Origin: Bacillota bacterium
GTDB taxonomy: Bacteria; Bacillota_I; Bacilli_A; RF39; UBA660
Assembly: GCA_023430885.1 (NCBI GenBank)
Contig: JAEYYH010000023.1
Span: forward strand, 1-64,000
Direction: 5' to 3'
Length of the DNA: 64,000 bases
Shown here piece after piece: positions 51,580 through 60,633 of this stretch (positions are counted from its first letter, which is position 1; each line of letters opens with the position of its first letter). The notes beneath the pieces are model-generated. The model ran no database searches. It saw only the letters and a list, made by a program, of their open reading frames with translations, and was not told the DNA's origin. Made by a program: the position numbers and the translations under genes.

Positions 51580-53440
51580 AATGATACTCCTTTTTTAGAT
51601 ATATCATAAGTATTGATACATCTGCAGGATTAACACCACTAATTCTAAGTGCTTGTCCAATAGAAGTAGGTCTTACTTCTTTTAATTTTTGTTTTGCTTC
51701 ACTAGCTAAATTATGTATTTTTTCATAATCTATATCTTCAGGAATTTTTTTATCATCTAAATCAACCATCTTATTAGCTTCTTTTTCTGCCTTTTTTATA
51801 TATCCTTCATATTTAATATTTATTTGAACTTGCTCTTTTACATCTTCATCATAATTTAAAACATAAAATTCTTCTATATCTTTTATAGAAATTTCTGGCC
51901 TTTTTAATAAATTATATAAAGTAATTCCATCCTTTAAGATAGCTGAATCCTTTTGCTCTAAATACTTGTTTACTTTATCATTTGGATTTAATTTTTTTTC
52001 ATGTAGTTCTTGTTCTAATAATTTGATTTTTTTTGTTTTTTCAAGGAATTTATTATATCTATCCAACTCAATTAATCCAACTTCATAACCGTGTTTTCTA
52101 AGTCTAATATCAGCATTATCGCTTCTTAATAAAAGTCTATATTCTGCCCTTGAAGTTAAAAGACGATAAGGGTCTCTTATACCCTTATTAACTAAATCAT
52201 CTATTAGAACTCCAATATAAGCTTCGTTTCTTTTTAATATTAATGGTTCTTTACCCTCTAACTTTAAAGCTGCGTTTATTCCTGCTATTAATCCTTGACC
52301 AGCTGCTTCTTCATACCCACTAGTTCCATTTATTTGTCCCGCAGTAAATAAATTTGATATTATTTTATTTTCCAAAGATAATTTCATCTGAGTAGGGTAT
52401 ACTGCGTCATATTCAATAGCATAAGCATATTTTAATATCTTTGCATTTTCTAAACCTGGCAAACTGTGTACCATAAGGTCTTGTACTTCATGTGGCATAC
52501 TTGTTGAAAAACCTTGTATGTATATATCATCATAATAGATACTTTCAGGCTCTAAGAAAAGTTGATGTTTTTCCTTATCACAAAATCTAACAACTTTATC
52601 TTCTATAGACGGACAGTATCTTGGCCCAACTCCTGTGATATCATCTAAACCGCCATACATACTAGATTTATTTAAATTTTCTCTTATTATTTTATGTGTT
52701 TTTGGTGTTGTATATATTAAATGGCAAGGAACTTGTTTTTCAATTTCATATGGCTTATTATTATCAAAACTAAAGTATCTATATGTTTGATCACCAAATT
52801 CTTCTTTTGATTTTGAAAAATCAATACTATTTTTATCTATTCTCTGTGGTGTTCCAGTTTTTAACCTTATTATTTTCAAACCGTATTTTTTAAGATTGTC
52901 ACTTAAATGCTGACTTGGTTTTTCGCCATGTGGTCCTTCTCTTCTTCTAGTATCACCAACCATAATATCAGATTTTAAATAAGTCCCTGTTGTTAAAATA
53001 ACAGCATCACTGAATATTTTAGTATTATCTGCTAAAACTATTCCTTTTACAATATTATCTTCTACTATTAAATCTTCTACCATAGCTTCCAATATCATTA
53101 AATTTTCCTGTTTTTCTAATTGTTCTAACATTAATTTTGGATAAATTACCTTATCTGCTTGCGCTCTTAAGGCTTGAACTGCTGGACCTTTAGCACTATT
53201 TAACATCTTTATTTGGATTTTACCTTCATCTGCACATTTACCCATTTGTCCGCCTAAAGCATCTATTTCTCTAACAACTATTCCTTTAGCACTTCCTCCA
53301 ATAGATGGATTGCATGGCATGTCGGCTATATTCTTTTTATTTCCACTTATTAATAAAGTTTTATGACCTTTTCGAGCTGCTGCCAAAGCTGCTTCACACC
53401 CGGCATGACCACCACCAACAACAATTATTTCATATTTCAT
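51566..53440 (-). CDS. mnmG: tRNA U34 carboxymethylaminomethyl-modification enzyme MnmG
   Basis: A 624-residue FAD protein that works with MnmE to make cmnm5U34 in tRNA. FAD motif IIVVGGGHAGCEAALAAARK (20 residues), the NPSIGGSAKGIVVREIDALG segment (20 residues) and the catalytic region RRREGPHGEKPS; a C-terminal helical domain binds MnmE. It follows mnmE by 15 bases and overlaps rsmG. Confidence 0.97.
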   Translation of the reverse strand: MKYEIIVVGGGHAGCEAALAAARKGHKTLLISGNKKNIADMPCNPSIGGSAKGIVVREIDALGGQMGKCADEGKIQIKMLNSAKGPAVQALRAQADKVIYPKLMLEQLEKQENLMILEAMVEDLIVEDNIVKGIVLADNTKIFSDAVILTTGTYLKSDIMVGDTRRREGPHGEKPSQHLSDNLKKYGLKIIRLKTGTPQRIDKNSIDFSKSKEEFGDQTYRYFSFDNNKPYEIEKQVPCHLIYTTPKTHKIIRENLNKSSMYGGLDDITGVGPRYCPSIEDKVVRFCDKEKHQLFLEPESIYYDDIYIQGFSTSMPHEVQDLMVHSLPGLENAKILKYAYAIEYDAVYPTQMKLSLENKIISNLFTAGQINGTSGYEEAAGQGLIAGINAALKLEGKEPLILKRNEAYIGVLIDDLVNKGIRDPYRLLTSRAEYRLLLRSDNADIRLRKHGYEVGLIELDRYNKFLEKTKKIKLLEQELHEKKLNPNDKVNKYLEQKDSAILKDGITLYNLLKRPEISIKDIEEFYVLNYDEDVKEQVQINIKYEGYIKKAEKEANKMVDLDDKKIPEDIDYEKIHNLASEAKQKLKEVRPTSIGQALRISGVNPADVSILMIYLKKEYHYDRK

Positions 53441-53455
53441 ATTATCACTTCCAAT

Positions 53456-54808
53456 TTATTTTCCTAAACAAAATCTGCTAAATAATTGGTCTATTAATTC
53501 TTCTTCATATGTTTCACCAATTATTTCACCTAATATATTCCAAACTTCTTTTAAATCTATCTCAACCATATCGATTGGCATATTTTTATCGATACCTTTT
53601 ATTACTTCTTTTAATGAATTTAATGCCTTTTCAACTAACGAAATACTCCTTGCATTTGACAAATATGTCATATTTTCAGTTTCAATATTTCCCAAATTAT
53701 AGATTTCTTTTATTTTTTCTTTTAGTTCTTCTATACCTTGGTTTTCCAAAGTACTTATATAAACAATATTTTTAATACCAGCTGGCAAATCAATATTGCT
53801 AGCTAAATCACATTTATTAACAACAACAATATAATTTTTATCTCTTATTTTTTCTAAAATTTGCAATTCATTAGTACTTATTTTATCATTATTACTTAAT
53901 ACATATAAAATCAAATCTGAATTTTCAATTAATTCTAAACTTTTTTTTACACCTATACTTTCAACTAAATTATTTGTTTCTCTTATTCCAGCAGTATCTA
54001 TTATGTTTAATAAAATTCCGTCTAGAGAAATTTTTCCTTCAACTATATCGCGAGTTGTTCCTTCTATATCAGTAACTATTGCTTTATCTTCGTTTATCAG
54101 TTTATTTAATAGACTACTTTTTCCAACATTTGGTTTTCCTATAATTGATGTTTTAATTCCATCTTTAATAAGTATTCCATCTTTACTATCTGCTAATATT
54201 TTTTCTAGTTTTTTCTCTAAATCGTTTAAATTAGGTAATATTTTTTCGTTCGTTATTATTTCTATATCTTCGTATTCTGGATAATCAATATTAACTTCAA
54301 TATTAGATACAATTTGAATTATTTCATTTCTTAGATTTCTAATCATATTTGAAACTTTTCCATCAAGCTGATTTATTGCTAAAGAGCGTGATTTCTCTGT
54401 TTTAGAATTTATTAAATCCATAACACTTTCTGCTTGCATTAAATCAATTCTACCATTTAGAAAAGCGCGTTTTGTAAATTCTCCTGGTTCTGATAGCCTA
54501 CAACCATTATTTAATAATAATTTCAAAATGTAATTTGTTGTTGCTATACTTCCATGCGCATTTATTTCAACTACATCTTCACATGTGAATGTTTTTGGTG
54601 CTCTCATTACAGTAATTAAAACCTCATCTACTATTTTATCATTATCCATAATATGATCATAATTAATAGTATGGGAAGAAGCTTTCATTATCTTTTTCAT
54701 TTTAGTGATTTTATTTACTATTTCTATTGATTCTGGACCACTTACTCTTATAATTGAAATACCGCCAACACCTAAAGCTGTTGATATTGCTGCTATTGTA
54801 TCGTTCAT
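53456..54808 (-). CDS. mnmE: tRNA modification GTPase MnmE
   Basis: A 450-residue GTPase, partner of MnmG. N-terminal tetrahydrofolate-binding domain (IAAISTALGVGGISIIRVSG, 20 residues), helical domain, and inserted G domain with GKPNVGKSSLLNKL, DIEGTTRD, DTAGIRE and NKCDL. The C-terminal FCLGK carries the catalytic cysteine. TAGGTGAAAA precedes the ATG. Confidence 0.97.
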   Translation of the reverse strand: MNDTIAAISTALGVGGISIIRVSGPESIEIVNKITKMKKIMKASSHTINYDHIMDNDKIVDEVLITVMRAPKTFTCEDVVEINAHGSIATTNYILKLLLNNGCRLSEPGEFTKRAFLNGRIDLMQAESVMDLINSKTEKSRSLAINQLDGKVSNMIRNLRNEIIQIVSNIEVNIDYPEYEDIEIITNEKILPNLNDLEKKLEKILADSKDGILIKDGIKTSIIGKPNVGKSSLLNKLINEDKAIVTDIEGTTRDIVEGKISLDGILLNIIDTAGIRETNNLVESIGVKKSLELIENSDLILYVLSNNDKISTNELQILEKIRDKNYIVVVNKCDLASNIDLPAGIKNIVYISTLENQGIEELKEKIKEIYNLGNIETENMTYLSNARSISLVEKALNSLKEVIKGIDKNMPIDMVEIDLKEVWNILGEIIGETYEEELIDQLFSRFCLGK

Positions 54809-54815
54809 TTTTCAC

Positions 54816-55358
54816 CTACTTTAATCTAATTTTAAATATCTTAAAAACAAATGCTAATCCTACATATTTATATAATTGTTTTGGAGTAGCTAAAATTTCC
54901 AAAGAAATTACTTTATCCACACATGTAATTATCCAACTTTCAGCATACTTTGGAGGTCTTATATTTAGTGGAAACATATGCTTAACAATAATATCACTTA
55001 TTTTATCAGTCATATACTCTGGAAATATTTTTCTTGAATTTTCTAAAGCTTCATAAGCATGAACAAAACCATGCATATTTTTTAATCCTTTTTTTGGATT
55101 TTTTTGCCAATCATCATAATAAAAATCATGAAGCAAGCCACCTATTGCAGCACTCTCATAATCTAATTTTAATAATTTCGCAACTTTATATGAATTAAAA
55201 GAAACCATTAATGAATGAGTATACACTGATCTATTTTCATGGTGATTATAATCTATTCTCTTTTTAAATTCTTCGTTACTTAAAATATAACGCACTATAT
55301 CTAAGTATTCATCATTCAATTTACTATATATTTTTTCTAGTTTTTTTTCCTCATTCAT
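54816..55358 (-). CDS. HD-domain phosphohydrolase-like protein
   Basis: A 180-residue HD-superfamily protein. Metal ligands are visible in order: HHENRSVYTHSLMVS, GGLLHDFYYDDW (the HD pair), HAYEA and IIVKHMFP. The pattern fits small HD hydrolases of nucleotides or related substrates, but the substrate is unknown. GAGGAATC precedes the ATG. It lies between jag and mnmE in the rpmH-rnpA-yidC-jag-mnmE string, where most Bacilli have nothing; the terminator after jag separates it from the upstream genes. Confidence 0.75.
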   Translation of the reverse strand: MNEEKKLEKIYSKLNDEYLDIVRYILSNEEFKKRIDYNHHENRSVYTHSLMVSFNSYKVAKLLKLDYESAAIGGLLHDFYYDDWQKNPKKGLKNMHGFVHAYEALENSRKIFPEYMTDKISDIIVKHMFPLNIRPPKYAESWIITCVDKVISLEILATPKQLYKYVGLAFVFKIFKIRLK

Positions 55359-55404
55359 GTAGATTCCTCCCTAATTGATTAATTATACACTACTTTAATA
55401 AAAA

Positions 55405-55428
55405 AAAGAAGATTTTTTAATCTTCTTT
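55405..55428 (-). terminator. Terminator of the rpmH-rnpA-yidC-jag unit
   Basis: AAAGAAGATT and AATCTTCTTT pair around TTTT; a long T run follows on the minus strand. The 5' arm covers the jag stop. Confidence 0.8.
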
Positions 55429-56013
55429 ATAACTTATTACTATATATCTGCTTGGATCTTCTCCAAAACTTTCACTTTGTAAATTTTTAAAATTGCCAAT
55501 TACGTTATGAACAATTCTTCTTTCATATGAATTCATTGGATCTAATTTAACTTCAACTTTTGTATCTAATACTTCTTTTGCTAAAACTTTTATCTCTCTT
55601 TCAAGTCTTTTTTCCTTATTTGTTTTATAATTTGCAGCATCAACATTAATTCTGATGTTAAATCCTGTTTTATTATTTATTGCTTGATGTAATAACAGTT
55701 GAATTGAGTTTAAAGTTCTACCATCTTTTCCAATTAGTATAGAATTATCATCTCCAATTAACATAACAAAATAACAATCATCATTATATCTAATTTCTGT
55801 ATTTATTTTTTTATTCATTGATAATCCTAAATTATTAATAAACTCTTTTATAAAATTTCTAATTGCTTGTTTTTCTATAGTCTTAATTAAATATTTTTTT
55901 CCTTTAAACAACTTTCCTGGAATTTCTTCGATTTTATAATGAACGTCATCTAAATTAACACTAGAAAGTAGTTCTTCTTCAGTTTTTCCTTCTTTTTCTA
56001 CAACTTCTATCAT
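55417..56013 (-). CDS. jag: RNA-binding protein Jag/KhpB
   Basis: A 198-residue protein with Jag-N (VEKEGKTEEELL), a KH domain with loop IGKDGRTLNSIQ, and an R3H domain (PMNSYERRIVHNVI). In Gram-positives KhpB with KhpA binds many RNAs and affects cell elongation and division. The start overlaps the yidC stop by 4 bases. Canonical order after yidC. Confidence 0.93.
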   Translation of the reverse strand: MIEVVEKEGKTEEELLSSVNLDDVHYKIEEIPGKLFKGKKYLIKTIEKQAIRNFIKEFINNLGLSMNKKINTEIRYNDDCYFVMLIGDDNSILIGKDGRTLNSIQLLLHQAINNKTGFNIRINVDAANYKTNKEKRLEREIKVLAKEVLDTKVEVKLDPMNSYERRIVHNVIGNFKNLQSESFGEDPSRYIVISYKED

Positions 56014-56933
56014 TTCGCAATACTCCTTTTAACATATAAATTTTGAACAATTGTAAATGTTGAATTTGTAATCCAATATAATGCTATTGCAGCTGAAACT
56101 GTAAACGAAGCAGTACCAATCATTACAAGAGTAATATTTCGCATCAATTTCATTTGAGCTTCTTGTTCTTTCCCTAATGCAGCTCCACTATTAAGTTTAA
56201 ATGAGTAGAATGTTACCAAAAATACTAATAAAATTAATATAACATAATAATATTGCCCATTTCCGAAAGCAGTAAATGGGGTAACACCTAAATCAAACAA
56301 TAGAAATTTTCCTTCAAATACTGATGGTAATCTATAAAGAGCTTCATAAAAGGCCATGAATAATGGTAATTGGATAAATGAGAATAAACATCCTGACATT
56401 GGATTTATATTATATTTTTTATATAAAATCAACATTTCCTGACTTTTTTGCATCATACTATCCTGATCTTTTTTATCCTTATATTTTTTTTCTAATTTTG
56501 TTAATTCAGGCTGAACTAATTTTAAATTTTCTGATTGCATTGCAGCTTTTTTAGTAAATGGAATCATAATTGTTCTTATCAATAAAGTAACTATTATAAT
56601 AGATAAACCAAAATTTTTAACAAAATATCCTATCTTTAATATTAACCAAGCAAGTGGTTTAACAAATATTGTTGTCCATATACCTTCATAACCACCACTA
56701 TTAATTTTAAATTCACTACACTTTGGCAAAGAATTATTATTTTGACCTACTTCTTCATATTTTGCTATTGTATCTGGAGAAATAGGTTGGCATAAGATAT
56801 TTTCTACTAAATTTTGTCCTGTTGTTTCATTCTTTACTATTTTCTTATCTGAATCTTTTAGATAAGAAGTACATCCTGTTAAGGTAAATACACATAGCAG
56901 TAAAGAAATAATTAATATTTTCTTTTTTTTCAT
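56010..56933 (-). CDS. yidC: Membrane protein insertase YidC/SpoIIIJ (lipoprotein form)
   Basis: A 307-residue Oxa1/YidC insertase. Lipobox LTGC after a signal peptide, a membrane core of five helices (IIIVTLLIRTIMIPFTKKAA with the conserved groove arginine, 20 residues) and SGCLFSFIQLPLFMAFYEAL (20 residues). It inserts membrane proteins alone or with Sec; its Bacillus homologue SpoIIIJ is also needed for forespore gene expression. Follows rnpA by 3 bases. Confidence 0.95.
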   Translation of the reverse strand: MKKKKILIISLLLCVFTLTGCTSYLKDSDKKIVKNETTGQNLVENILCQPISPDTIAKYEEVGQNNNSLPKCSEFKINSGGYEGIWTTIFVKPLAWLILKIGYFVKNFGLSIIIVTLLIRTIMIPFTKKAAMQSENLKLVQPELTKLEKKYKDKKDQDSMMQKSQEMLILYKKYNINPMSGCLFSFIQLPLFMAFYEALYRLPSVFEGKFLLFDLGVTPFTAFGNGQYYYVILILLVFLVTFYSFKLNSGAALGKEQEAQMKLMRNITLVMIGTASFTVSAAIALYWITNSTFTIVQNLYVKRSIAK

Positions 56934-56936
56934 TTG

Positions 56937-57269
56937 CTACTCCTTTATTAATTTTAAATCCTTAAAAGCATTTATTAATTCATTTTCTAGTTCTGAATAT
57001 GAAATTGATAATACACTCTTCTTAAGTATTATAATACAATTGAAGTTGTTTTGGTAGATATTTTGATCGATAATATTTTTAATTCGTCTTTTATATAAAT
57101 TTCTAGTTACAGCATTACCAATTTTTTTGCTCACAGAAATACCAAAATGATAAAATCTATCATCTGTTCTTTCTATATATATATATACATCTTTAAATTT
57201 ATATGATTTATTACTTTTAATAATTCTATCAAAATCTCTATTATTTTTTAAAATATTAATTTTTTTCAT
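56937..57269 (-). CDS. rnpA: Ribonuclease P protein component
   Basis: A 110-residue basic protein that helps the RNase P RNA process tRNA 5' ends. The RNR-type motif is VSKKIGNAVTRNLYKRRIKN (20 residues). ATGGTGAAAT precedes the ATG. Located between rpmH and yidC as in nearly all bacteria. Confidence 0.95.
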   Translation of the reverse strand: MKKINILKNNRDFDRIIKSNKSYKFKDVYIYIERTDDRFYHFGISVSKKIGNAVTRNLYKRRIKNIIDQNIYQNNFNCIIILKKSVLSISYSELENELINAFKDLKLIKE

Positions 57270-57284
57270 ATTTCACCATCCAAC

Positions 57285-57307
57285 TAAAAAACCACTTATA
57301 CAGTGGT
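57285..57307 (-). terminator. Partial terminator/attenuator between rpmH and rnpA
   Basis: ACCACT and AGTGGT pair around five bases, followed by TTTTTT on the minus strand. It would lower rnpA relative to rpmH expression, which suits the very different amounts of L34 and RnpA needed. Confidence 0.65.
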
Positions 57308-57312
57308 AATTA

Positions 57313-57435
57313 TTAATGAGATAAAACTTTACGTCCTTTTCTTCTTCTTCTTTTAATGATTGAAGATTTAGCACGAGCTAAGAATCCTATTTTTTTACTT
57401 CTTTTTCTTGTATTTGGTTGATATGTTCTTTTCAT
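57313..57435 (-). CDS. rpmH: 50S ribosomal protein L34 (shortened)
   Basis: A 40-residue L34, read directly from the minus strand: MKRTYQPNTRKRSKKIGFLA and then RAKSSIIKRRRRKGRKVLSH. Typical L34 is 44 residues with a T-K-x-G-R-x-V-L segment in the middle; here that segment is shortened by about four residues and replaced by KSSIIK. Start and basic C-terminus are normal. AGGAGGTGTTAC precedes the ATG. First gene of the rpmH-rnpA-yidC-jag unit, diverging from dnaA. Confidence 0.93.
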   Translation of the reverse strand: MKRTYQPNTRKRSKKIGFLARAKSSIIKRRRRKGRKVLSH

Positions 57436-57732
57436 TGTAACACCTCCTGAACTTTTAGTTTAATATTTGGTTGCATCATTAATTATATATATAAATGCCT
57501 TTTTTGTCAAACCTTTTCATCCTTTTTGTGGAAAATATGTGGATTTTTTTTTATTAACATTTATTTTTTTAAAATTGTTTAAAAGAAATCTTTATTTTTT
57601 AATATTTTTTTTATTTTTCCACTTTTTTTGTGGAATATTATTTTATTTTATTTAATATTTTATTTTTCCACCAAAAATGTGGAAAAAAATGCTATTTTGT
57701 TATATTATATATATTATTTATGCACATTATAT

Positions 57733-57746
57733 TTTATATTTCCCAA
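57733..57746 (+). repeat. Direct repeat TTTATATTTCCCAA, copy 1
   Basis: Identical 14-mer to the one at 57762, 29 bases apart and facing the same way, between the DnaA-box cluster and the dnaA promoter. It includes the 11-mer ATATTTCCCAA also seen in the noc operator. Confidence 0.7.
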
Positions 57747-57761
57747 AAAAAAATTAAAATT

Positions 57762-57775
57762 TTTATATTTCCCAA
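57762..57775 (+). repeat. Direct repeat TTTATATTTCCCAA, copy 2
   Basis: Second exact copy, 40 bases before the dnaA -35 box. Confidence 0.7.
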
Positions 57776-57814
57776 CTTTTTCTTTTGTTTTCAAGGGTTT
57801 TTTGGATTTTTCTA

Positions 57815-57843
57815 TTGGAATTTTTAATAAAATAGGGTAAAAT
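57815..57843 (+). promoter_or_regulatory. Promoter of dnaA
   Basis: TTGGAA and TAAAAT are exactly 17 bases apart; the RNA would start about 23 bases before the ATG. Confidence 0.6.
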
Positions 57844-57872
57844 GTGTTTAGACAAGACAGTGGGGTGGTTTT

Positions 57873-59222
57873 ATGGATTATAATATTATATGGAACAAAT
57901 TTCTTGATAAAATTAAGCAAGAAATTCAACCTATTAATTATGAAACTTGGTTTGAGGAAACTAAATTAATAGATATTAGTACTAATTATGCTAAAGTTTT
58001 AGTTCCTATGACCCTACATAAAAAACATTTAAAAGATGCTTATAACGATATAGTAACTTCTATATTCAATGAAATAACAGAATCAAATTTTATTATTGAA
58101 TATGTAACAGAAGATGAATTAGAAAACAATATTGTTATAGATACAGATAAAATAGGGATTCCTTTAGATAGTTTTGAAAGTAATTTAGATGCAAAATATA
58201 CTTTTGATAATTTTATAATTGGAAAATCAAATAAATTTGCTAAAATGAATGCAGTTGCGGTAGCTGAAAGACCTGGACAAATATATAATCCGATGTTTAT
58301 ATATGGACCAAGCGGAGTTGGAAAAACTCATCTAATGCAGGCAATAGGAAATTATATTATTCAAAATTCTAATAAGAAAGTATTATATGCTACTAGTGAA
58401 AAATTTGTAAATGATTTTTTAAAAATATATAGGGATAAAAAAGAAAGTGATAATTTCACAACAATTGATGAATTCAAAAATAAGTATAGGGATATAGATG
58501 TTCTTATAATAGATGATATTCAATATCTTGAAATAGCAAAAACCACACAACAGGAATTCTTTAACACATTTAATGAATTACACAGTAAAAACAAGCAAAT
58601 AATTATTTCTTCTGATAGATCACCAAATGATTTAAAAAAATTAGAAGATAGATTATTAACAAGGTTTTCTTGGGGACTTTCTGTTGATATAATGCCACCA
58701 GATTTTGATTTAAGAATGAACATTATTAATAATAAATTTAAAAGTAATGAAATAATGGTAGACTTTCCTGAAGATGTTAAAGAGTTTATTGCTAGTATAT
58801 GCACTAGTGATGTAAGAAAGCTAGAAGGTTGTATAAATAGGGTACTAGCTTATGCTTCAATAATGAATGGTTCTAATATAGACTTACCACTTGCTGAAGA
58901 GGCATTAAACGGATATGTGGTTAAAACAATTATTTCAAAAAATAAAATTGATCAAGTACAACAAATTATTTCCCAAAAATTCAATATTAATGTTGAAGAT
59001 TTAAAAAGTAAAAAAAGAAAAGCCACAATTAGTTATCCTAGACAAATTGCAATGTATATATGTAGAAATTATTTAGATGAATCTTTAGCAAGAATTGGTA
59101 GTGAATTTGGTGGGAAAGATCACACTACAGTTATGCACTCTGTTAATAAGATTACAAACGAAGTTAAAAGAGATAAAAATTTAAATGACGAAATTCAAAA
59201 AATTGTAAATCAAATTAAATAA
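57873..59222 (+). CDS. dnaA: Chromosomal replication initiator DnaA
   Basis: A 449-residue AAA+ initiator. Domain I (1-80), short linker, AAA+ domain with Walker A FIYGPSGVGKTHL and Walker B VLIIDDIQYL, and the C-terminal DNA-binding domain with the signature GKDHTTVMHSVNKI. GGGGTGG precedes the ATG. DnaA boxes flank the gene on both sides, so it can control itself. Its orientation marks the right arm of the chromosome. Confidence 0.98.
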   Translation: MDYNIIWNKFLDKIKQEIQPINYETWFEETKLIDISTNYAKVLVPMTLHKKHLKDAYNDIVTSIFNEITESNFIIEYVTEDELENNIVIDTDKIGIPLDSFESNLDAKYTFDNFIIGKSNKFAKMNAVAVAERPGQIYNPMFIYGPSGVGKTHLMQAIGNYIIQNSNKKVLYATSEKFVNDFLKIYRDKKESDNFTTIDEFKNKYRDIDVLIIDDIQYLEIAKTTQQEFFNTFNELHSKNKQIIISSDRSPNDLKKLEDRLLTRFSWGLSVDIMPPDFDLRMNIINNKFKSNEIMVDFPEDVKEFIASICTSDVRKLEGCINRVLAYASIMNGSNIDLPLAEEALNGYVVKTIISKNKIDQVQQIISQKFNINVEDLKSKKRKATISYPRQIAMYICRNYLDESLARIGSEFGGKDHTTVMHSVNKITNEVKRDKNLNDEIQKIVNQIK

Positions 59223-59373
59223 TACAGTGGAAAACTAATAACTTTACACAAATTATAAACACAAAAAAATGTAAATAAATCTTTAAAATAAAGAATAATT
59301 TACACTTATCCACATTTTCCACTGCAATAATAATAATAACTATATAAATAATAAGAAAAGAGGACTTATAAAT
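59223..59373. other. Replication origin, downstream part (between dnaA and dnaN)
   Basis: Holds AGTGGAAAA at 59226, a perfect TTATCCACA at 59306 and, directly joined to it, TTTTCCACT at 59315. An AT-only trinucleotide run, AATAATAATAATAAC, follows after GC. A double box followed by a short GC step and 3-base repeats is the arrangement of the unwinding element with DnaA-trios in Bacillus, so opening probably occurs here (inference). Confidence 0.75.
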
Positions 59374-60492
59374 ATGAAAATTAAAATTAAACAAAACATT
59401 ATAATGGAACATCTTAATTATGTAATAAGAGGTATATCAACTAAGAATCTTATTCCAATTTTAAACTGTATAAAATTTAATTTAACTACAGAGGGTTTAT
59501 ATTTGATGAGTACAGATAATGAGATTGCTATCAAGACTTTTGTACCTAAAAAAGATATAGAAGAAATAAAAGAGTTGGGTGAATTAGTAGTAAGTGGAAA
59601 ATTGTTTTACGAGATTATAAGAAAATTAGATAGCGAAGATATAAATATAGAAGAACTAGTAGATTCCAAACTTAATATATATACAAAAAATTCTTCATTT
59701 ACTTTAAACTGTAACAATTCTAACGACTTTCCTGATTTAGAATTATCTGAAAAAGAAAATCCAATTAAGATTAGCCAAAAAATCTTTAAAACAATTATAA
59801 ATCAAACTATATTTGCTACATCAACACAGGAATCAAGACCTGTATTAACAGGTATAAATTTTAAGTTTGAGAATAACTTGTTGGAGTGTACTGCTACTGA
59901 TTCATATCGTTTAGCTAAAAAAATAATCAAAGTAAACGCAAATGATGAAAATAATAACATTATAGTTCCTACAAAAAATTTAAACGAATTAACAAGAATG
60001 TTTAATGATAATGATGAAGAACTAGAAATACATATTTTTGATAATAAAGTTATATTTAAATTTGGTTCTATAATAATGTTATCTAGAATAATTAATGGTA
60101 GTTATCCAGATGCAACAAAATTAATTCCTACTGAATTTAGTTTAATTGTTAAAATTAATTTAAGAAATTTTTACAATGCAATAGACAGAGCTTCATTATT
60201 AACTAATGAAAGTGATAAAAATACTATTAGATTTGAAACAAATAATAATAATGTAGTTATTTCTTCTAATATTCCTGAAATTGGATATGTAGAAGAAAAC
60301 GTTAATATTGATAAAAATGTTGATGAAGAACTTAAAATAGCTTTTAGTTCTAAATATATGATGGACGCATTAAAATCTTTTGAATGTGAATATATAAATT
60401 TAATGTTTAACGGAGATGTAAAACCTATAATTATTAAAAATCCAGACAGTGATGATTTAACTCAATTAATATTACCGATAAGAACATATTAA
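59374..60492 (+). CDS. dnaN: DNA polymerase III sliding clamp
   Basis: A 372-residue beta clamp of three similar domains, the dimeric ring that tethers polymerase to DNA. It starts MKIKIKQNIIMEHLNYVIRG (20 residues) and shows STQESRPVLTGINFKFE and the C-terminal IIIKNPDSDDLTQLILPIRT (20 residues). GAGGACTT precedes the ATG. A terminator follows, so comK downstream is separate. Confidence 0.97.
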   Translation: MKIKIKQNIIMEHLNYVIRGISTKNLIPILNCIKFNLTTEGLYLMSTDNEIAIKTFVPKKDIEEIKELGELVVSGKLFYEIIRKLDSEDINIEELVDSKLNIYTKNSSFTLNCNNSNDFPDLELSEKENPIKISQKIFKTIINQTIFATSTQESRPVLTGINFKFENNLLECTATDSYRLAKKIIKVNANDENNNIIVPTKNLNELTRMFNDNDEELEIHIFDNKVIFKFGSIIMLSRIINGSYPDATKLIPTEFSLIVKINLRNFYNAIDRASLLTNESDKNTIRFETNNNNVVISSNIPEIGYVEENVNIDKNVDEELKIAFSSKYMMDALKSFECEYINLMFNGDVKPIIIKNPDSDDLTQLILPIRTY

Positions 60493-60495
60493 TAC

Positions 60496-60522
60496 AAAAA
60501 GTAACAATAAGTTACTTTTTTT
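60496..60522 (+). terminator. Terminator of dnaN
   Basis: AAAAAGTAAC and GTTACTTTTT pair around AATAA and are followed by more T residues. Confidence 0.85.
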
Positions 60523-60562
60523 GTTTTTTCAGTTTTTTCGACAAATCTCGATTATATTGATA

Positions 60563-60610
60563 TGTTATAAATACTATAGTCCATACTAAAGTGGGTATAG
60601 ATGTGGACTA
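60563..60610 (+). promoter_or_regulatory. Promoter and leader hairpin of the comK-like gene
   Basis: TGTTATAAA gives an extended -10 at 60563-60571; no good -35 is visible. In the leader TAGTCCA (60577) and TGGACTA (60604) can pair across 20 bases, just upstream of the AGGGGGAA ribosome site, so the leader may fold. Confidence 0.4.
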
Positions 60611-60633
60611 AAATATTGTTAGGGGGAATTGTT

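Larger units (their letters stand above)
57436..57872. other. Replication origin, upstream part (DnaA-box cluster between rpmH and dnaA)
   Basis: An AT-rich gap with clustered DnaA-box-like sites of the TTTTCCACA kind: TGTGGAAAA at 57537 and 57678, TGTGGATTT at 57548, TTTTCCACT at 57615, TGTGGAATA at 57629 and TTTTCCACC at 57664. The last four form two facing pairs. A 14-base direct repeat and the dnaA promoter follow. The divergent rpmH and dnaA genes are the standard setting of a Bacilli oriC. Confidence 0.85.
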
